Shown here one piece after another: positions 13,741-25,748 of a DNA stretch of 64,000 bases. A program made the position numbers and the translations under genes. The notes beneath the pieces were generated by a model. That model was not told the DNA's origin. It ran no database searches and saw nothing but the letters and a program-made list of their open reading frames with translations. The stretch's first letter is position 1. Each line of letters begins with the position of its first letter. The stretch comes from Corythucha ciliata (taxonomy: Eukaryota > Arthropoda > Insecta > Hemiptera > Tingidae). The stretch lies in the NCBI GenBank assembly GCA_038030265.1, contig CM075942.1:48078751-48142750 (forward strand). The letters run 5' to 3'.

Positions 13741-13924
13741 TCATTTTTCACATCTTTTATCAACCCAAAAAACCACATTTTTTCCACACCACAAAAAATC
13801 ACATTTCGGGGGCCGATACTCTTTTGCTGCTTTGGTTGCTTTCTTTGTAATTTAGCAAATAGCTCGCATGGCAATAACTCACAAGCCGCTTCCGGTTCGA
13901 CTCGGGGCAACAAAAAATTGTTAT

Positions 13925-14480
13925 TTCGCAGCTAGAATTTAGAAAAAACGCTAACTCGCGAGTAGAATTGAGACAAAGCGCTATTTTGCGGCTAAATGGA
14001 GAAAATGCTGACGTATTCGGCTGACATTGAGAAAAACGTGAAATTGAGAAAATTTACATGATATGACTCGCGTCTTAAAGAAACGCCAAACCTCGGATAA
14101 AACTGAATAAAATCCCTTATTTGTGGAATTGCGGATAAAATTGATGAAAATCGCTCATTTTCTGCGAAAATTGATAAAAAGCTCTCATTTATCGCAAATG
14201 TTGATGAAAATACACTAATTCGTAGTATCTGAAGGCAACTTCGTGGCTATAATGAAGGTCCTTGGGGTACGTTTACACTTACTTCACGCTAAAATGGAGA
14301 AAAACGCTTAACAAAGCTAAAATAGAGGAAAAGCGCTTATTTCCAGCATTTTGGCTAATTTCGCCATACAATACAAGATACAATGAAGAATAGGCCAATT
14401 CGTGGTTAAAAATTAATAAAAAGCGATAGTTCATCATTGCTACAATTAAAAGGCACAAATTCGCAGCTAAATTTCGTTTG
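13925..14480 (+). repeat. Family A repeat block, forward orientation
   Basis: Units read approximately GCGGCTAAAATTGAGAAAAA followed by CGCTAATT. Together with the reverse block to its left this forms a diverged inverted pair spanning 12.8-14.5 kb. Confidence 0.7.
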
Positions 14481-14779
14481 CCAAAGAAAATATTAGTATT
14501 TTCGCCGCTGAAACTGACTAATTTGTCCAGAAATTAAGCGTTGTTTTCGCCCGAAAACCACAATACTGTCAGTTCAAATAAACTAGCAAATTATAGCCAC
14601 GGATTTTCTTGTTTTCGGCTCGAAAATGAGTTATTATAGACACCCAAACTCTTTTCTATGTTTTATGTTCTTTGAGTGTTAATAAACTGAAGGCTTATCA
14701 CGAATGTTCATCATATGAAGTGGCATTTTTAATACTAGTTGTATTTTGCGTTAGAACTAGAGGAAAGAGGAAAACTAAA

Positions 14780-17205
14780 ATGGAATTAAAAACAAACGGC
14801 GATGAAAGCATGGAAAACAGCGTAGATAAAAACACGCTAAAACCTGAAAAATCTACCGATCTAAGATGGACGGACAAGGATACCATCAAGCAATTGAAAG
14901 CTCTATCGGGCTTACACGGTGAAATAAACTGTCATTCGCTCTTGGCTACAAACTTATAAAAGCCCTTGAATTTTTGTTGTTGTCGTGGGACAGAGAAAAC
15001 GGTCGAATGGATGAAAGTGAAAAAGAATGAGCAAATTAATAAGTTTCGAGTTGAGGGCCGACAGCTGGACAGAAAAACGGAGGATATTCGCGTCCTGCTA
15101 AGGGATATTATGCGAGGTGATGTGGTCGAAGTGAAGGACATACTGAAGGAGAATAAAGAAGCGTGGCTTATATGCAAGGATCAGCCTCCTGAAGTTTGCA
15201 GTCCTCACTGTACTTTTTTTCTCTCACGAGTTTTCACGTTTCACGTATTCCTCAAGGGTATAATAGAAGGTCTGAGCCATTTAATATTCCTCCAAAGGCG
15301 GGAGCTGGACAAATTAAACTACGAGCTAAAGAAAACAAACAAAACTTACTACGAAACCAGAGTACACATTGAAAACGTAGTGAAAATTGCAATGCATAAA
15401 TGTAACTCTATTGTAGCTCGAAGAAAAAATGATGGCGACTGGAATAGCGGAAGAAGAACAAATCGAAAATATAAGGCTTAGAATTCAGGAACTTGCTACA
15501 GAAATCGAGCAAGTCAAAACACAAACCAAAGCTGCCCAGTTAGTTGAAAAAGCTTACGACAAACTCAGAAGGATTTTGAAAAAAGTGAGTTGAGAAACCT
15601 TTGAAATGAGCAGACGTTTGATGGCGTTTTCGCACATGCGCCCTCGTTTTAAACTTTCATTTAACAAAAAGGAATCTCTAATTATTGATCAACTTCTCGA
15701 CGGTTTAAAAACTGATATTCTCGTTCAATCCGAGTCCATTCTGAAAGCCATGGAGACGGGTCAGACCGCGGTCGAAGACAAAGCGAATTTCATCGGTCAA
15801 TTTAAAAGCGAAGTGAGCGCTGCCAAGGCCGAAGAGACGTCTCACGCTTCGGAAATTAAACAGCTCAAACTACAAATTGCTCGAGTGAAAAAAATGATTA
15901 GAAGCCTGCCGAGGACTGACGTAATGCTAAGGGAAGGGGGGGGGAGAGCGAAAGCCCTGTTACAATCGTGTTCCATTTTTTTTAGAGCACTTACAAAATG
16001 GATTTCGCTGCGGGCGAAGAGAAACAAAAATATTTGAACACTCTTAAGGAGAACGTGAAAGAGAGAGAGGAACAATTTAAACTTTTAATGAATGTCACTA
16101 ATACGAACACGCATGGAAAAGTTTTCCCTAAGTAACGATTTGGCGTTCACTCATTAGCATGGACCACTGCCTCTCCAGCCCAGTGTAATCTCTTCTTTTT
16201 TTTCCTCAAAGAATAGAACAAGTAATGAAAGACAGATTTGGACTTTTGAGGAAGTTAGAAGTGTGTCAAGTTTGGAAAAATACTGAAAAACAAAGGCAGA
16301 AGTACATGGAATACACCCTGAAAGCCTTGGGCGATCAAGAAATCATACTGTTCAAGGAGTAAGTAAAAATGTGTAGCTGCGTAAAAAATAAACTGAAAAA
16401 GGTTAAATCATGCTGAAAAAAAGGTACACTCGCCGAAAAAGAGAGTTGGAACAAAAGATCACTGGCTACAAAGACGACGTGGACAAATTGAAAAAACAAA
16501 TTTGGCAATTGAGTCGAGACATTTTCCATTTGAAACGTAAAGTATACCACTTTGATGGACTCCTCAGTGACATTAGAATCGGAGACCCCGGACCCCAGCT
16601 GACTGAAGCGGTGGATGACGACGACGAGGATGATGTAGCTGAAGCGTCTAGAACTAATGTAACGCTGACGGAAGAGGATTCCGATTCAGACCATACCGAA
16701 AGTGATGTCGCGGCAAAATTCCTCGAAAAGAATATTGATGGTGAGGAGCAACAGACGAATTAAATGGTGTAAACGAGCAAGTTAGCTTGGAGTAAAGAAA
16801 AATTTATGATCCATTTCAGCTGCACATAAGGTGGACGTGATAACATTAAAGCTGCAACTCATTTTTAAGGATTTTAAAAATTATTTATCGGATAAAAGAG
16901 ACCAATTTCTCGCCCAGGGCGACGACTTTCGTTTCGAATTTTCCATGGAAGACGACGAAGAAGTCGGAGAGGATGAAGAAACCATGGGTGGGAAAGACGA
17001 CGCACTGGGCACTCTGTTGGAACTGGTCGGAGGGGAGGCGGGTGGTGATCTAGAAGTGGAGGATGAAGAGGAAAAACTGTACAGAAGGGAGCCACCGACT
17101 CGTATGGAAATGAAATACAAAAGTCAGAGGATCGTGGACGCTAACGAGGATGAACCACAACAGACTCAAGTTACTATTCGTGTAAAGAAGCACGTTTGCT
17201 ATTAA
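14780..17205 (+). CDS. ODAD3: Outer dynein arm docking complex subunit 3-like coiled-coil protein (CCDC151 homologue)
   Basis: ODAD3/CCDC151 helps dock outer dynein arms on ciliary doublet microtubules. Nine exons join in phase: 14780-14918, 14994-15193, 15257-15376, 15417-15584, 15672-15920, 15986-16131, 16212-16358, 16424-16740, 16820-17205. They encode about 623 residues; vertebrate ODAD3 is about 595. The protein is coiled-coil almost throughout. Collinear matches to the family are the N-terminal DTIKQLKALSGLH segment, the HIENLEEKM segment formed only when a 40-bp intron (15377-15416) is removed, and the acidic C-terminus. There EEDEE is followed by PTRMEMKYKSQRIVDA, as in the vertebrate TRASLKIRSQKLIESH end. 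The donors after exons 2 and 8 are less certain. An AATAAA lies at 17212, 7 bp past the stop. Another coiled-coil family is possible but the C-terminus argues against it. Confidence 0.78.
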
Positions 17206-17301
17206 CCACAAAATAAATTACACATGTAATAGTTTTGGCCTAAAATTAAAATTGTATAAAATAACGCAAGACATGTTCTTAATATGAACAAAAAAGAAAG
17301 A

Positions 17302-17775
<474 letters not shown>

Positions 17776-20370
17776 CTAGAAAAAACAACAAAAACATGAA
17801 ATGGCAATCGATGGTAATTGGGAATTTAGGAAATCCGTGAAATTATGTTTTAGATGTGAACAAAACATGCTCCCGGTAAACCCACGAAAAATTTCAAGTT
17901 TCAAGGCTAAATTACCGAAAAATATAAGATTGCAGACGTGAACAGCCGCGAAATCACTATTTCAGGGGGAAAACCAGCAGAAATTTAAGACAATTATTTT
18001 GCTTGAACGTGAATTGATTACTTAGCAGACAGGCCATTGTATGGCATGAACAAATTGTATGGCCAAAAAGCCGCAGAACTTCAACATTGGAGACAAGTCG
18101 CCACGAAATTACACTCGGCATTAAAAATCTGCAAAATGGCAAGATCCGGATCTAAACGTAAGAGAAGTAGCACGTTCCTGGTAGTTATTTAAGCGAAATA
18201 GGGTAAGTTGCGGGGTCATTTTTTTTATGTTGCGCGTTGAGTCCACTCTAGCCTGTCCCGAGAGCTCCAAAAACTCGAGAAAACCCGCAAAATTTCATCA
18301 TTCGGAGTCAAATATTTGCGAAATTGTAAGTTTCGAGTCTGAATACTCTCAAAATTGCGAGTTTCAGGTATCTATTTTCGCGAAATCGCGGTTTCTTTTC
18401 AGTGACCGCGGAGCCCGGTCTAGCAGTCCCCAACAGCGCCAAAAGTCTGACGAATAGATGCACAATTGCAAAATTTTGGGGCTAGATACCCACGAATTTG
18501 GAAGTTTTCAAACAGAATGTATTCGTGAAACTGCAAGTTTCATATAAGCAATTTCCTGGTCATTTTCACACGAAATAGCAAGTTTCTAGGCTTTTTTCGT
18601 GGCAACCAGGGCCCAACTGCGCCAATAACATGAGAAGTGGCCGTGTAATTAAACATTTAGAGACAAATTTTTAAATTTTTGAAAGTTAGGGTCGGAATTT
18701 GAGCGAAATTACAACTTTTCCGCCTCAATATCCGCGAAATTGGCAGTTTTGGATCTTAATTTAAGACTAATTGCAATCTGCAAGTTTCTGGAGGCTTTTT
18801 TGTGCCGGCAAAACCCAGGGTAGCCGTCACCAAAATCTACTAAAATCTGACGGTTACCTTGAAATTGGAAGTTTCCTGGATAAATATCCTCTTTATTGTA
18901 ACTTTCAAGCTTTAATTTCTGCAAAATTCTTATTTTCAGTCTCAATTAATCGTTTTCTCAGTAGCCGCGGATCTCGGTACAGCTGGCCTCGAGAGCGCCC
19001 AAAGCTTGATGAACAGCCACAAAATTACGTAATTCTGAGCTAAATATCAGTGAATTCGCAAGTTTTGGGGCTACATAACCGCGAAATGGCAGAGTATTGC
19101 AATTATTTTTTGGGGGCTCGGAAATACCCTCGCACTTAAAAGAACAAAAAACTGTGAAAGGCAGGTGAATTTCAAACCTCAGACATTGCTCTATCTATGG
19201 CCATGAAATTGGCAATTGGACCACGAGACTGTCCCTCTGCCCCTAAAACTGGCAGTCCAGCGACAAAAGGAGATTATTATGAATATGAAACTAGGAAATC
19301 GGTCATTTGACGGTAAATTGGAAGGTTTCACTCGTACTTGTAGTGGAGAGTTGGCCCAAAAGTTCATATTCGAACTTTAGACCTTTAACCTAGTTGAGTT
19401 TCTGTGGGGACAAAATGTCAAGTCTAGTGGCTAAAACGCCATTTCCTGGGGCAAGCTTGACACCAGAACATTATTGGGCATTTACAAATTGGAAGGCTAT
19501 ACCTATAAATTACAGGCAAAAGGTGGGAGTTTGTCATGGAATACAGCTCTTTTAATGTGTGCACAGTTCAGTTTCTGGTGTGAAACTGACGCTCTCCCAG
19601 CAAAAATTACTGGAAAATCGTGATATTGCGTTTTTCAAATCGCTAATTTAAGCCAAAAAAATCAACTATTTTGCTTAAAAAACTGACACTTTTCCTCCAC
19701 CTGGCTAATGTGAGATTTTCGATGTTAAAAAATTGCATTTTGAGCCTCAAAAAGACCCTGATCGGACTACTCTCAATCTGAATGGCAAGTTTGCTGGAAT
19801 GAATTCGTCAGTTTCAATGCAGTTTTACGAGTTCCTGGCCAGAAATAGCCAAAAGTATACTGTTTTGTGGCTAAATTACCACAGAAAATTAGGATTACAG
19901 TGATAAATTATAACTTTTCACTCCAGATTCTGTGCAAAATGGTCTGTCACTGTCATTTTTGAGCTGGATAGCCAGTTTAATGGGTCTAATCAACCTTACT
20001 ACCCTAAAAGGATGTTCCTTAGGAAAACTTTGAGGGGTTTTAGGATGCGAACAGGTAGTTTGGCTATTTTTAGGTTATAAATTGTCATCATGGCCATGTT
20101 TAGGTCGTAAATTGTGAGTGTGGTCATTTTTAGGGCGTGAATTTCTATTTTTAAGGCACGAATCAGCAGTATGGCCATCTTAATGGTTAGTTTGGCCAAT
20201 TCTATAGCTCGAATAATCGGTTTGTCGATCCCATGGCACTGATAGGCCGCTTGAAGGGCGTGAATTGCCAGTTGGGCTGATATTAAGGCGTGAATCACCA
20301 GTTTGGCTATTTTTAGGACGCAAGTTGTCAGTTTTATCCGTTTTCAAGGCGTGAATAATCAGTTTTAGGT
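17776..20370. repeat. Family B ~30-bp repeats and related units
   Basis: Bases 17820-19110 repeat a diverged unit near GCGAAATTGCAAGTTTC, then GGGTCTAAATATCC. From 20010 to 20370 the unit drifts to a TTTTAGGGCGTGAATT...CAGTTTGGCTA form. The open frames in these tracts are products of the repeats. Confidence 0.65.
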
Positions 20371-20748
20371 CATTCTTCCACGTCTCGGCTCCTGGACATC
20401 CATAACCACTTAAAAAAGTAAGTGAATGAATAGACGTGATGATGGATGTTATCCGGGTATGGGGGGGGGGGAACCTACAGTTGAAGTCTATTGGGAGCAA
20501 CGGCACAGGACCAGGGACTAAGAGCTGTCAAACTTGTCTCATTGTAGGCCCAAAATTTGGATTTTCTGTTTAAAAGCTCGTTATTTTGCCACATTAACCA
20601 GTTTGGGGCTATTAAGCTGAATTGACACATCGTCATTGCAATATTGACCTAAGTATCTTGAATAGAAAATTTACACTCGCAAACTGATAGTAACGTTTAG
20701 AACTCGTCACCTGCGTTCAGGCCTTCAGCACCCGCCTAGGTATTAACG

Positions 20749-21084
20749 GTTCTTTTCATAATTTATGTTTTTAGCGATGTTGCGGAGGTCGTATATGAAT
20801 AAGAAGGTATTCTTTGTCTATCCTCCAGCAATTTTTATTATTGACAAACACGTAAACCGGTTTTCAGCTCTACCGAGCCATCTTCGGACGTATCAATTTT
20901 TTTTTTTAACCACTAGGGCGTGTCAAACACAACTCTGTTTGAGTTGTGTTTGACACGCCCTAGTGGTTAAAAAAAAAAAAAAATTGATACGTCCGAAGAT
21001 GGCTCGGTAGAGCTGAAAACCGGTTTACGTGTTTGTCAATAATAAAAATTGCTGGAGGATAGACAAAGAATAGGTTCTTTTCAT
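20749..21084. mobile_element. Hairpin insertion flanked by a 12-bp direct repeat (Penelope-like or other retroelement terminal piece)
   Basis: Arms of about 130 bp (about 20809-20938 and 20941-21071) are inverted copies with almost no spacer, so the DNA is nearly one perfect palindrome. The 12-bp sequence GGTTCTTTTCAT occurs at 20749-20760 and again at 21073-21084, like a target-site duplication. The right arm contains TCCGAAGATGGCTCGG, then TAGAGCTGAAAACCGG. This resembles the GAAGATGG...GAAACCGG motif seen at ends of Penelope-like retroelements. The match is from memory, so the family is tentative. No coding capacity is present. Confidence 0.7.
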
Positions 21085-22160
21085 GTTAGTACGGACGGTT
21101 CGTCGGTTCCTGGGGGAAAATTTATGGTTTTCTACGGGGGGAAAAAACTAGGGCTATCTACGGTAAAAAATTACGGGGGAAAAATTATTATCTCTACGAA
21201 TGGATACTCACGTTCTCGGAGTATCTTTCAGAGCTTCCGCGGATAAATGACTTTTTTGTTATTCACAGTCTGTTTTTTGGGTTAAATTATCCCTTTTATA
21301 GCTGGAATTTCAGGCTCTGTGGTTGAAGTGATGGTTTCCTGGCTAAATAGATATTGTCAGTTAATTATAGTTGACTGTATCTTTGAAAAAGCCTGGAAAT
21401 TAGTGTTAATGGTTTTTCTGGCAAAATAGAAGAAGCCAATTTGTGCGACAACACCCCCCCCCCACCCTCAACATCATCACCACACACATCGTGGCTAGGG
21501 GTGGGTTGGCGAAGAGAGCTCACAGTTAGAATGAATGCAGGCAGTAATACATATGTGTTTCATATTTCGTTTAACCAACAGGTTGTCACTATATGGCTTG
21601 TGCTTTTCGGTGATAACTAGGGGTGGGAGGCTGGGAGCTGCCTCACTCCGGCCTTGCTTTCTAGCACTTGGGAGTCAACTGCCCACCCCTGTCCCACTCT
21701 GGCTAGCTAATCCATAAGGGAGCGGGACGAGGGCGAGCTTCACCAACAGCCAAACTAACCACCAAACCACTGAGCAAGCAAGCTTTAGTGAGTCAGATAG
21801 AGGTTGAGGTGTTGGAACGTGAGAGAAAGTAGGACTGTTCCAACCGGTTGTCCAGCAGAGCTGCCATGGGACCAGCCAGTAAAATTATAATTTGATTACC
21901 TTGCTCCGAACATGTTCCAAACACATTGCTGGAACAGACAAAGGTGAGCGGTCAGAAAATCAAATTGCTGGACTTCAACGGTGTTCGACTCCAGTTAAGC
22001 TACCGGGCTGCCGCTCCCAGAGGCAATTATGCCACATATTTTTCGAGCCTTATAACTTATGAGTAAGGCTGTTTCGACACAGTGCTCATTGATCAAAAAA
22101 CTGAGTCTCTTGAGTTACTGAGCGAGCCTATATGCTATTCTATTAATCACATGAACCTTA
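21085..22160. other. Gene-free stretch
   Basis: A few family B-like units (21240-21430) are followed by a less repetitive, more GC-balanced segment at 21440-22080. It has a poly-C run at about 21451. I see no exon, tRNA or element boundary that I can support. Confidence 0.4.
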
Positions 22161-22958
22161 TACAGGGTGTTTGGGGAGGAATGATCCGGATTGAAATATG
22201 TTGTAGTACTCGGCAGGGCGGATCAAAAAAGTCATATAAACATAGGGGCGCAAATGCTTTGTTTCGGAGATAGAGCCAAATTAGTGAATTTTTAGCCACT
22301 CTCCCTTTTTCCACCAATAAGTCGTCGAGACAAACCCATCGTCTAACATAGCACAAAATGGGTGACATTTCTGAAAAGAGCACAAAATTTTCTTCAAAAA
22401 TACCTAGTTCTTTCAAGCTAATAACGGGTTTAAGTATCCTCATTTGTTTATTGAATGAGGTGAAAATGTTGTTCCTGAAATTTTCCGTTTTTTTCGGCGA
22501 CGATTTCATCATACTTCATCATGCCACACCATTTGGCGGAACTCGGGGAAAACATGTCCATTTTGTAAGCTTTCAAACAGCTCAAGAAGATTGGCAATCG
22601 GTGCTGTTTTGACCGAGATATCGCGGTGAGTATCCGAAAAAGCAAGGCCAAGTGCTCAAAAACAGGCATGTTGTACCAACAAAAAAAAAACCCGTTATTA
22701 GCTTGAAAGAACTAGGTATTTTTGAAGAAAATTTTGTGCTCTTTTCAGAAATGTCACCCATTTTGTGCTATGTTAGACGATGGGTTTGTCTCGACGACTT
22801 ATTGGTGGAAAAAGGGAGAGTGGCTAAAAATTCACTAATTTGGCTCTATCTCCGAAACAAAGAATTTGCGCCCCTAAGTTTATATGACTTTTTTGATCCG
22901 CCCTGCCGAGTACTACAACATATTTCAATCCGGATCATTCCTCCCCAAACACCCTGTA
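22161..22958. mobile_element. Fold-back non-autonomous DNA element 2
   Basis: Arms of about 270 bp (22161-22431 and 22690-22958) are near-perfect inverse copies around a ~260-bp spacer. The ends read TACAGGGTGTTTGGGGAGG and its inverse, flanked by TA on both sides. It shares the end motif ACAGGGTGTT with element 1 at 7306-8605. It also shares an internal block, GAAAAGAGCACAAAATTT, so the two belong to one lineage. The 121- and 146-residue frames over the arms are artefacts. No transposase is present. Confidence 0.85.
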
Positions 22959-23186
22959 TAGTAGGGCAAGCTAGTGTTTCGCAATCAGTCTTGAAAGGAA
23001 AGTTGCTTCAAAAAAGGCATAATAGAATAAATACTCACGTGCTAAGCAGTGAACGTTCCACAGGAAAAAAAAACGCCAGGAAATCTACATAAATCTAAAA
23101 TTGGCCTATTTTATGAATGTTTTTTTGCGTTACTGTTGCTTAATGATAACTTGAACGATAACGCCTCTGTATCTCTTCACCGTCAT

Positions 23187-25022
23187 CAAGGCTACTAGAA
23201 CTAACAAGGTTGGCCATTACGCCGTTTGTTTACGTTTTTCTATATATATAGGCGAGGGGTGGAGGCCCACGTCACAATATGCTCCCTTCCACCACACTTT
23301 ATTCATGTAGTATTCCAACTCCTTTGAAACTGAGTTATTCAGGTGAATCAAATCTTATTATCGAATTTTTTACTGCTGTTACGCACATTGCTTGGCCCCT
23401 AAGGCTAGAAAAAAGATACCAATGTTTATTACATATTTTATTTATACAAAAAATATTATGTTGAAGCTGAACAAAACACTCACCCTTCCTTCAAGAACAT
23501 TAGCCAGCCATACACTTGCGTTCTTATTTCCTCTCAAAACTCGTGGTGCATCCAAAGCGTAAAGAGATAAAATGGGGTAGGAAAATTTTGCTTCAAAAAA
23601 CACTTTCCCATGGTGAATTGTGGCGCATGGAACAGGAGAGGAGAGAACATTTTGTATACAAATCAAATTTGTGTATAGAGAGTATTTCACAAATATTGTT
23701 GTCATTTGAAGAGATAAAACGTTAGTGCATGGTCTCGTATCGTGTCATTTGGCGTGGCGCGTTGTCATGTTCAAAATTTCAAGAGGATAAAGAGGGTAGA
23801 ACAGAACACGATTAGCAAGAGCTACAATAAGAGCAATAAGCTTCTCAAAGAAATAAGCTCCTGGAATGTGGTGAGGGTGATTTGATCGAGTGGTGGGGTG
23901 GAGATATTGCGAACTAAACCGAATTTCGTTCGCCCTATATGACAATCACATATTTAACTGACTTTTAATTGTTATGCTAAGTATTATTAATTGTTTATTT
24001 AGAAGCAGTGAGAAGGTAACTTAATTCCAGCTAAGATGGCTTGGAAATAATGTAACGGAAAAACAATTCAAGTTCTTTGAAAGCACAAACCGCTGAATGT
24101 GTCTTCTTCATTTAAACACGAATTTTCTACAATCGTTGGGGAATCTTTGGTTGAAAATACTTGTAAGCGTTCAATAAGCGAGACCGGGCCCAAGAAATAT
24201 GATTTTTTTCTTGGTTTTCGTGGGGATGACGCGAAAAACATCGAAGTTAGGAAGATTCATGGGTCAGAACTTATTTATAACTCTATTTTCTAAGGTAATT
24301 ATTTATGCTAAAATAGAACATAAATTGGGATCAGTTGTAAAATAACCAAGTTTTAGGTATTTTCAAACACGCCAGCTAAGCATGTTTTCGTCATGAAACG
24401 CCTTCCGAAAAAAGTGGGGAGCGGTTTGTTGTGTTTCTACTTGAGCCCTTGAATAATAAAATAATAAAGGATAAATCAATTAGCCATTTAGAGGTATGAA
24501 AAGGGCAGAGAATGCAGCGTATGTTACGTTGCGGAAAATGTTCGATTTGGCGGGATTGAAAATATGCCAACTTTAAATAAGAAAAAAATTTCCAAAGGGT
24601 TTAATTTTTTTCATTTACATAGAAGGGCTGGTATACCTCATCGAAAAAAAATATTTTCGATAAATGTGAGACTTCCTCATTATTAAAATGAGAAGAAACG
24701 CCGGGGCTAGGAGGGCTGCGAAGGAAATGGGAAGTTTTCTTGGTCCGAAATATCTTTCTATACAAGAATATTGCCACCTGAAGATACCATTGTGAAGGTA
24801 CGAAGCCCGAAATTCTGGTTGAATTAAATAAAACAATAGTTTGGGCAGTTTGGGCTTTCAAAAAACACGAATTCTACATAAATACTATAGACTATAAACA
24901 ATGGGGCGGGAAGAGGAGCATATTTCTACGTCACAATCGGTCTCGACCAATCAAAACACTGAGGCAACTTTTTCGTCTTGTTTACATTGTAATGGCCAAC
25001 CTTGTTAGTTCTAGTAGCCTTG
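23187..25022. mobile_element. 1.84-kb non-autonomous element with 34-bp terminal inverted repeats and 9-bp target duplication
   Basis: The left end starts CAAGGCTACTAGAACTAACA at 23187 and matches the inverse of the right end (24989-25022) over 34 bp without mismatch. CACCGTCAT occurs immediately outside both ends (23178-23186 and 25023-25031), a clean 9-bp target duplication. A 9-bp duplication is typical of Mutator-like elements; some other superfamilies make 8-9 bp. The interior holds only short frames, so it is non-autonomous. The perfect ends and intact duplication suggest a recent insertion. It ends 152 bp upstream of the POLR2L start codon, and its last 120 bp contain GGGGCGGG (24903-24910) and CCAAT (24947-24951). 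Confidence 0.9.
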
Positions 25023-25033
25023 CACCGTCATGA

Positions 25034-25443
<410 letters not shown>

Positions 25444-25748
25444 GCTGGCTGCTAGCAAATGTCTTTTTTTATGTGCTATGATCGTTTAATATAATTTATT
25501 CATGTCTTAATTTGTGTCGTGGTCCAGTTTACTTCCTTCGTTTCCTTCTCTTCGACCTCTGGCCCTTGAGTTTTTGCGAACGGTATCGTTACAAAGCATG
25601 ACGTCAAGATAACGATACGTAACCTTAATTCCTTACGCGGAAAAATCGTGGACCCGAGGGGAAATCCGTCATATGAATCACTCCTCTGTCACAGTCTCTC
25701 GTCTCTTTTCTTCCTGGTTTCAGTTAGACTCGACATTTGGGCTACGCA

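Larger units (their letters stand above)
11753..14779. other. Head-to-head intergenic gap between CNOT1 and ODAD3
   Basis: The two genes diverge from this 3-kb gap, so both promoters must lie inside it unless upstream exons are missed. Next to CNOT1 (11753-12300) is unique sequence including an AAGCTTCAAAC/GTTTGAAGCTT palindrome at about 11777-11798. The rest is mostly family A repeats. A frame at 11896-12225 is lysine-rich and low complexity and not supported as a gene. Confidence 0.5.

Noticed and set aside
13840..13910. tRNA-like B box (GGTTCGACTC)
   Set aside because: The T-stem does not pair properly and no D-arm or acceptor stem can be drawn upstream.
21930..22020. tRNA- or SINE-like A box on the minus strand (TAGCTTAACTGG)
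   Set aside because: No matching D-stem and no B box at the right distance.
22147..23092. Two matching peptides of 121 and 146 residues on opposite strands
   Set aside because: They are the two arms of fold-back element 2 read outward. There is no start context, family match or splice structure.
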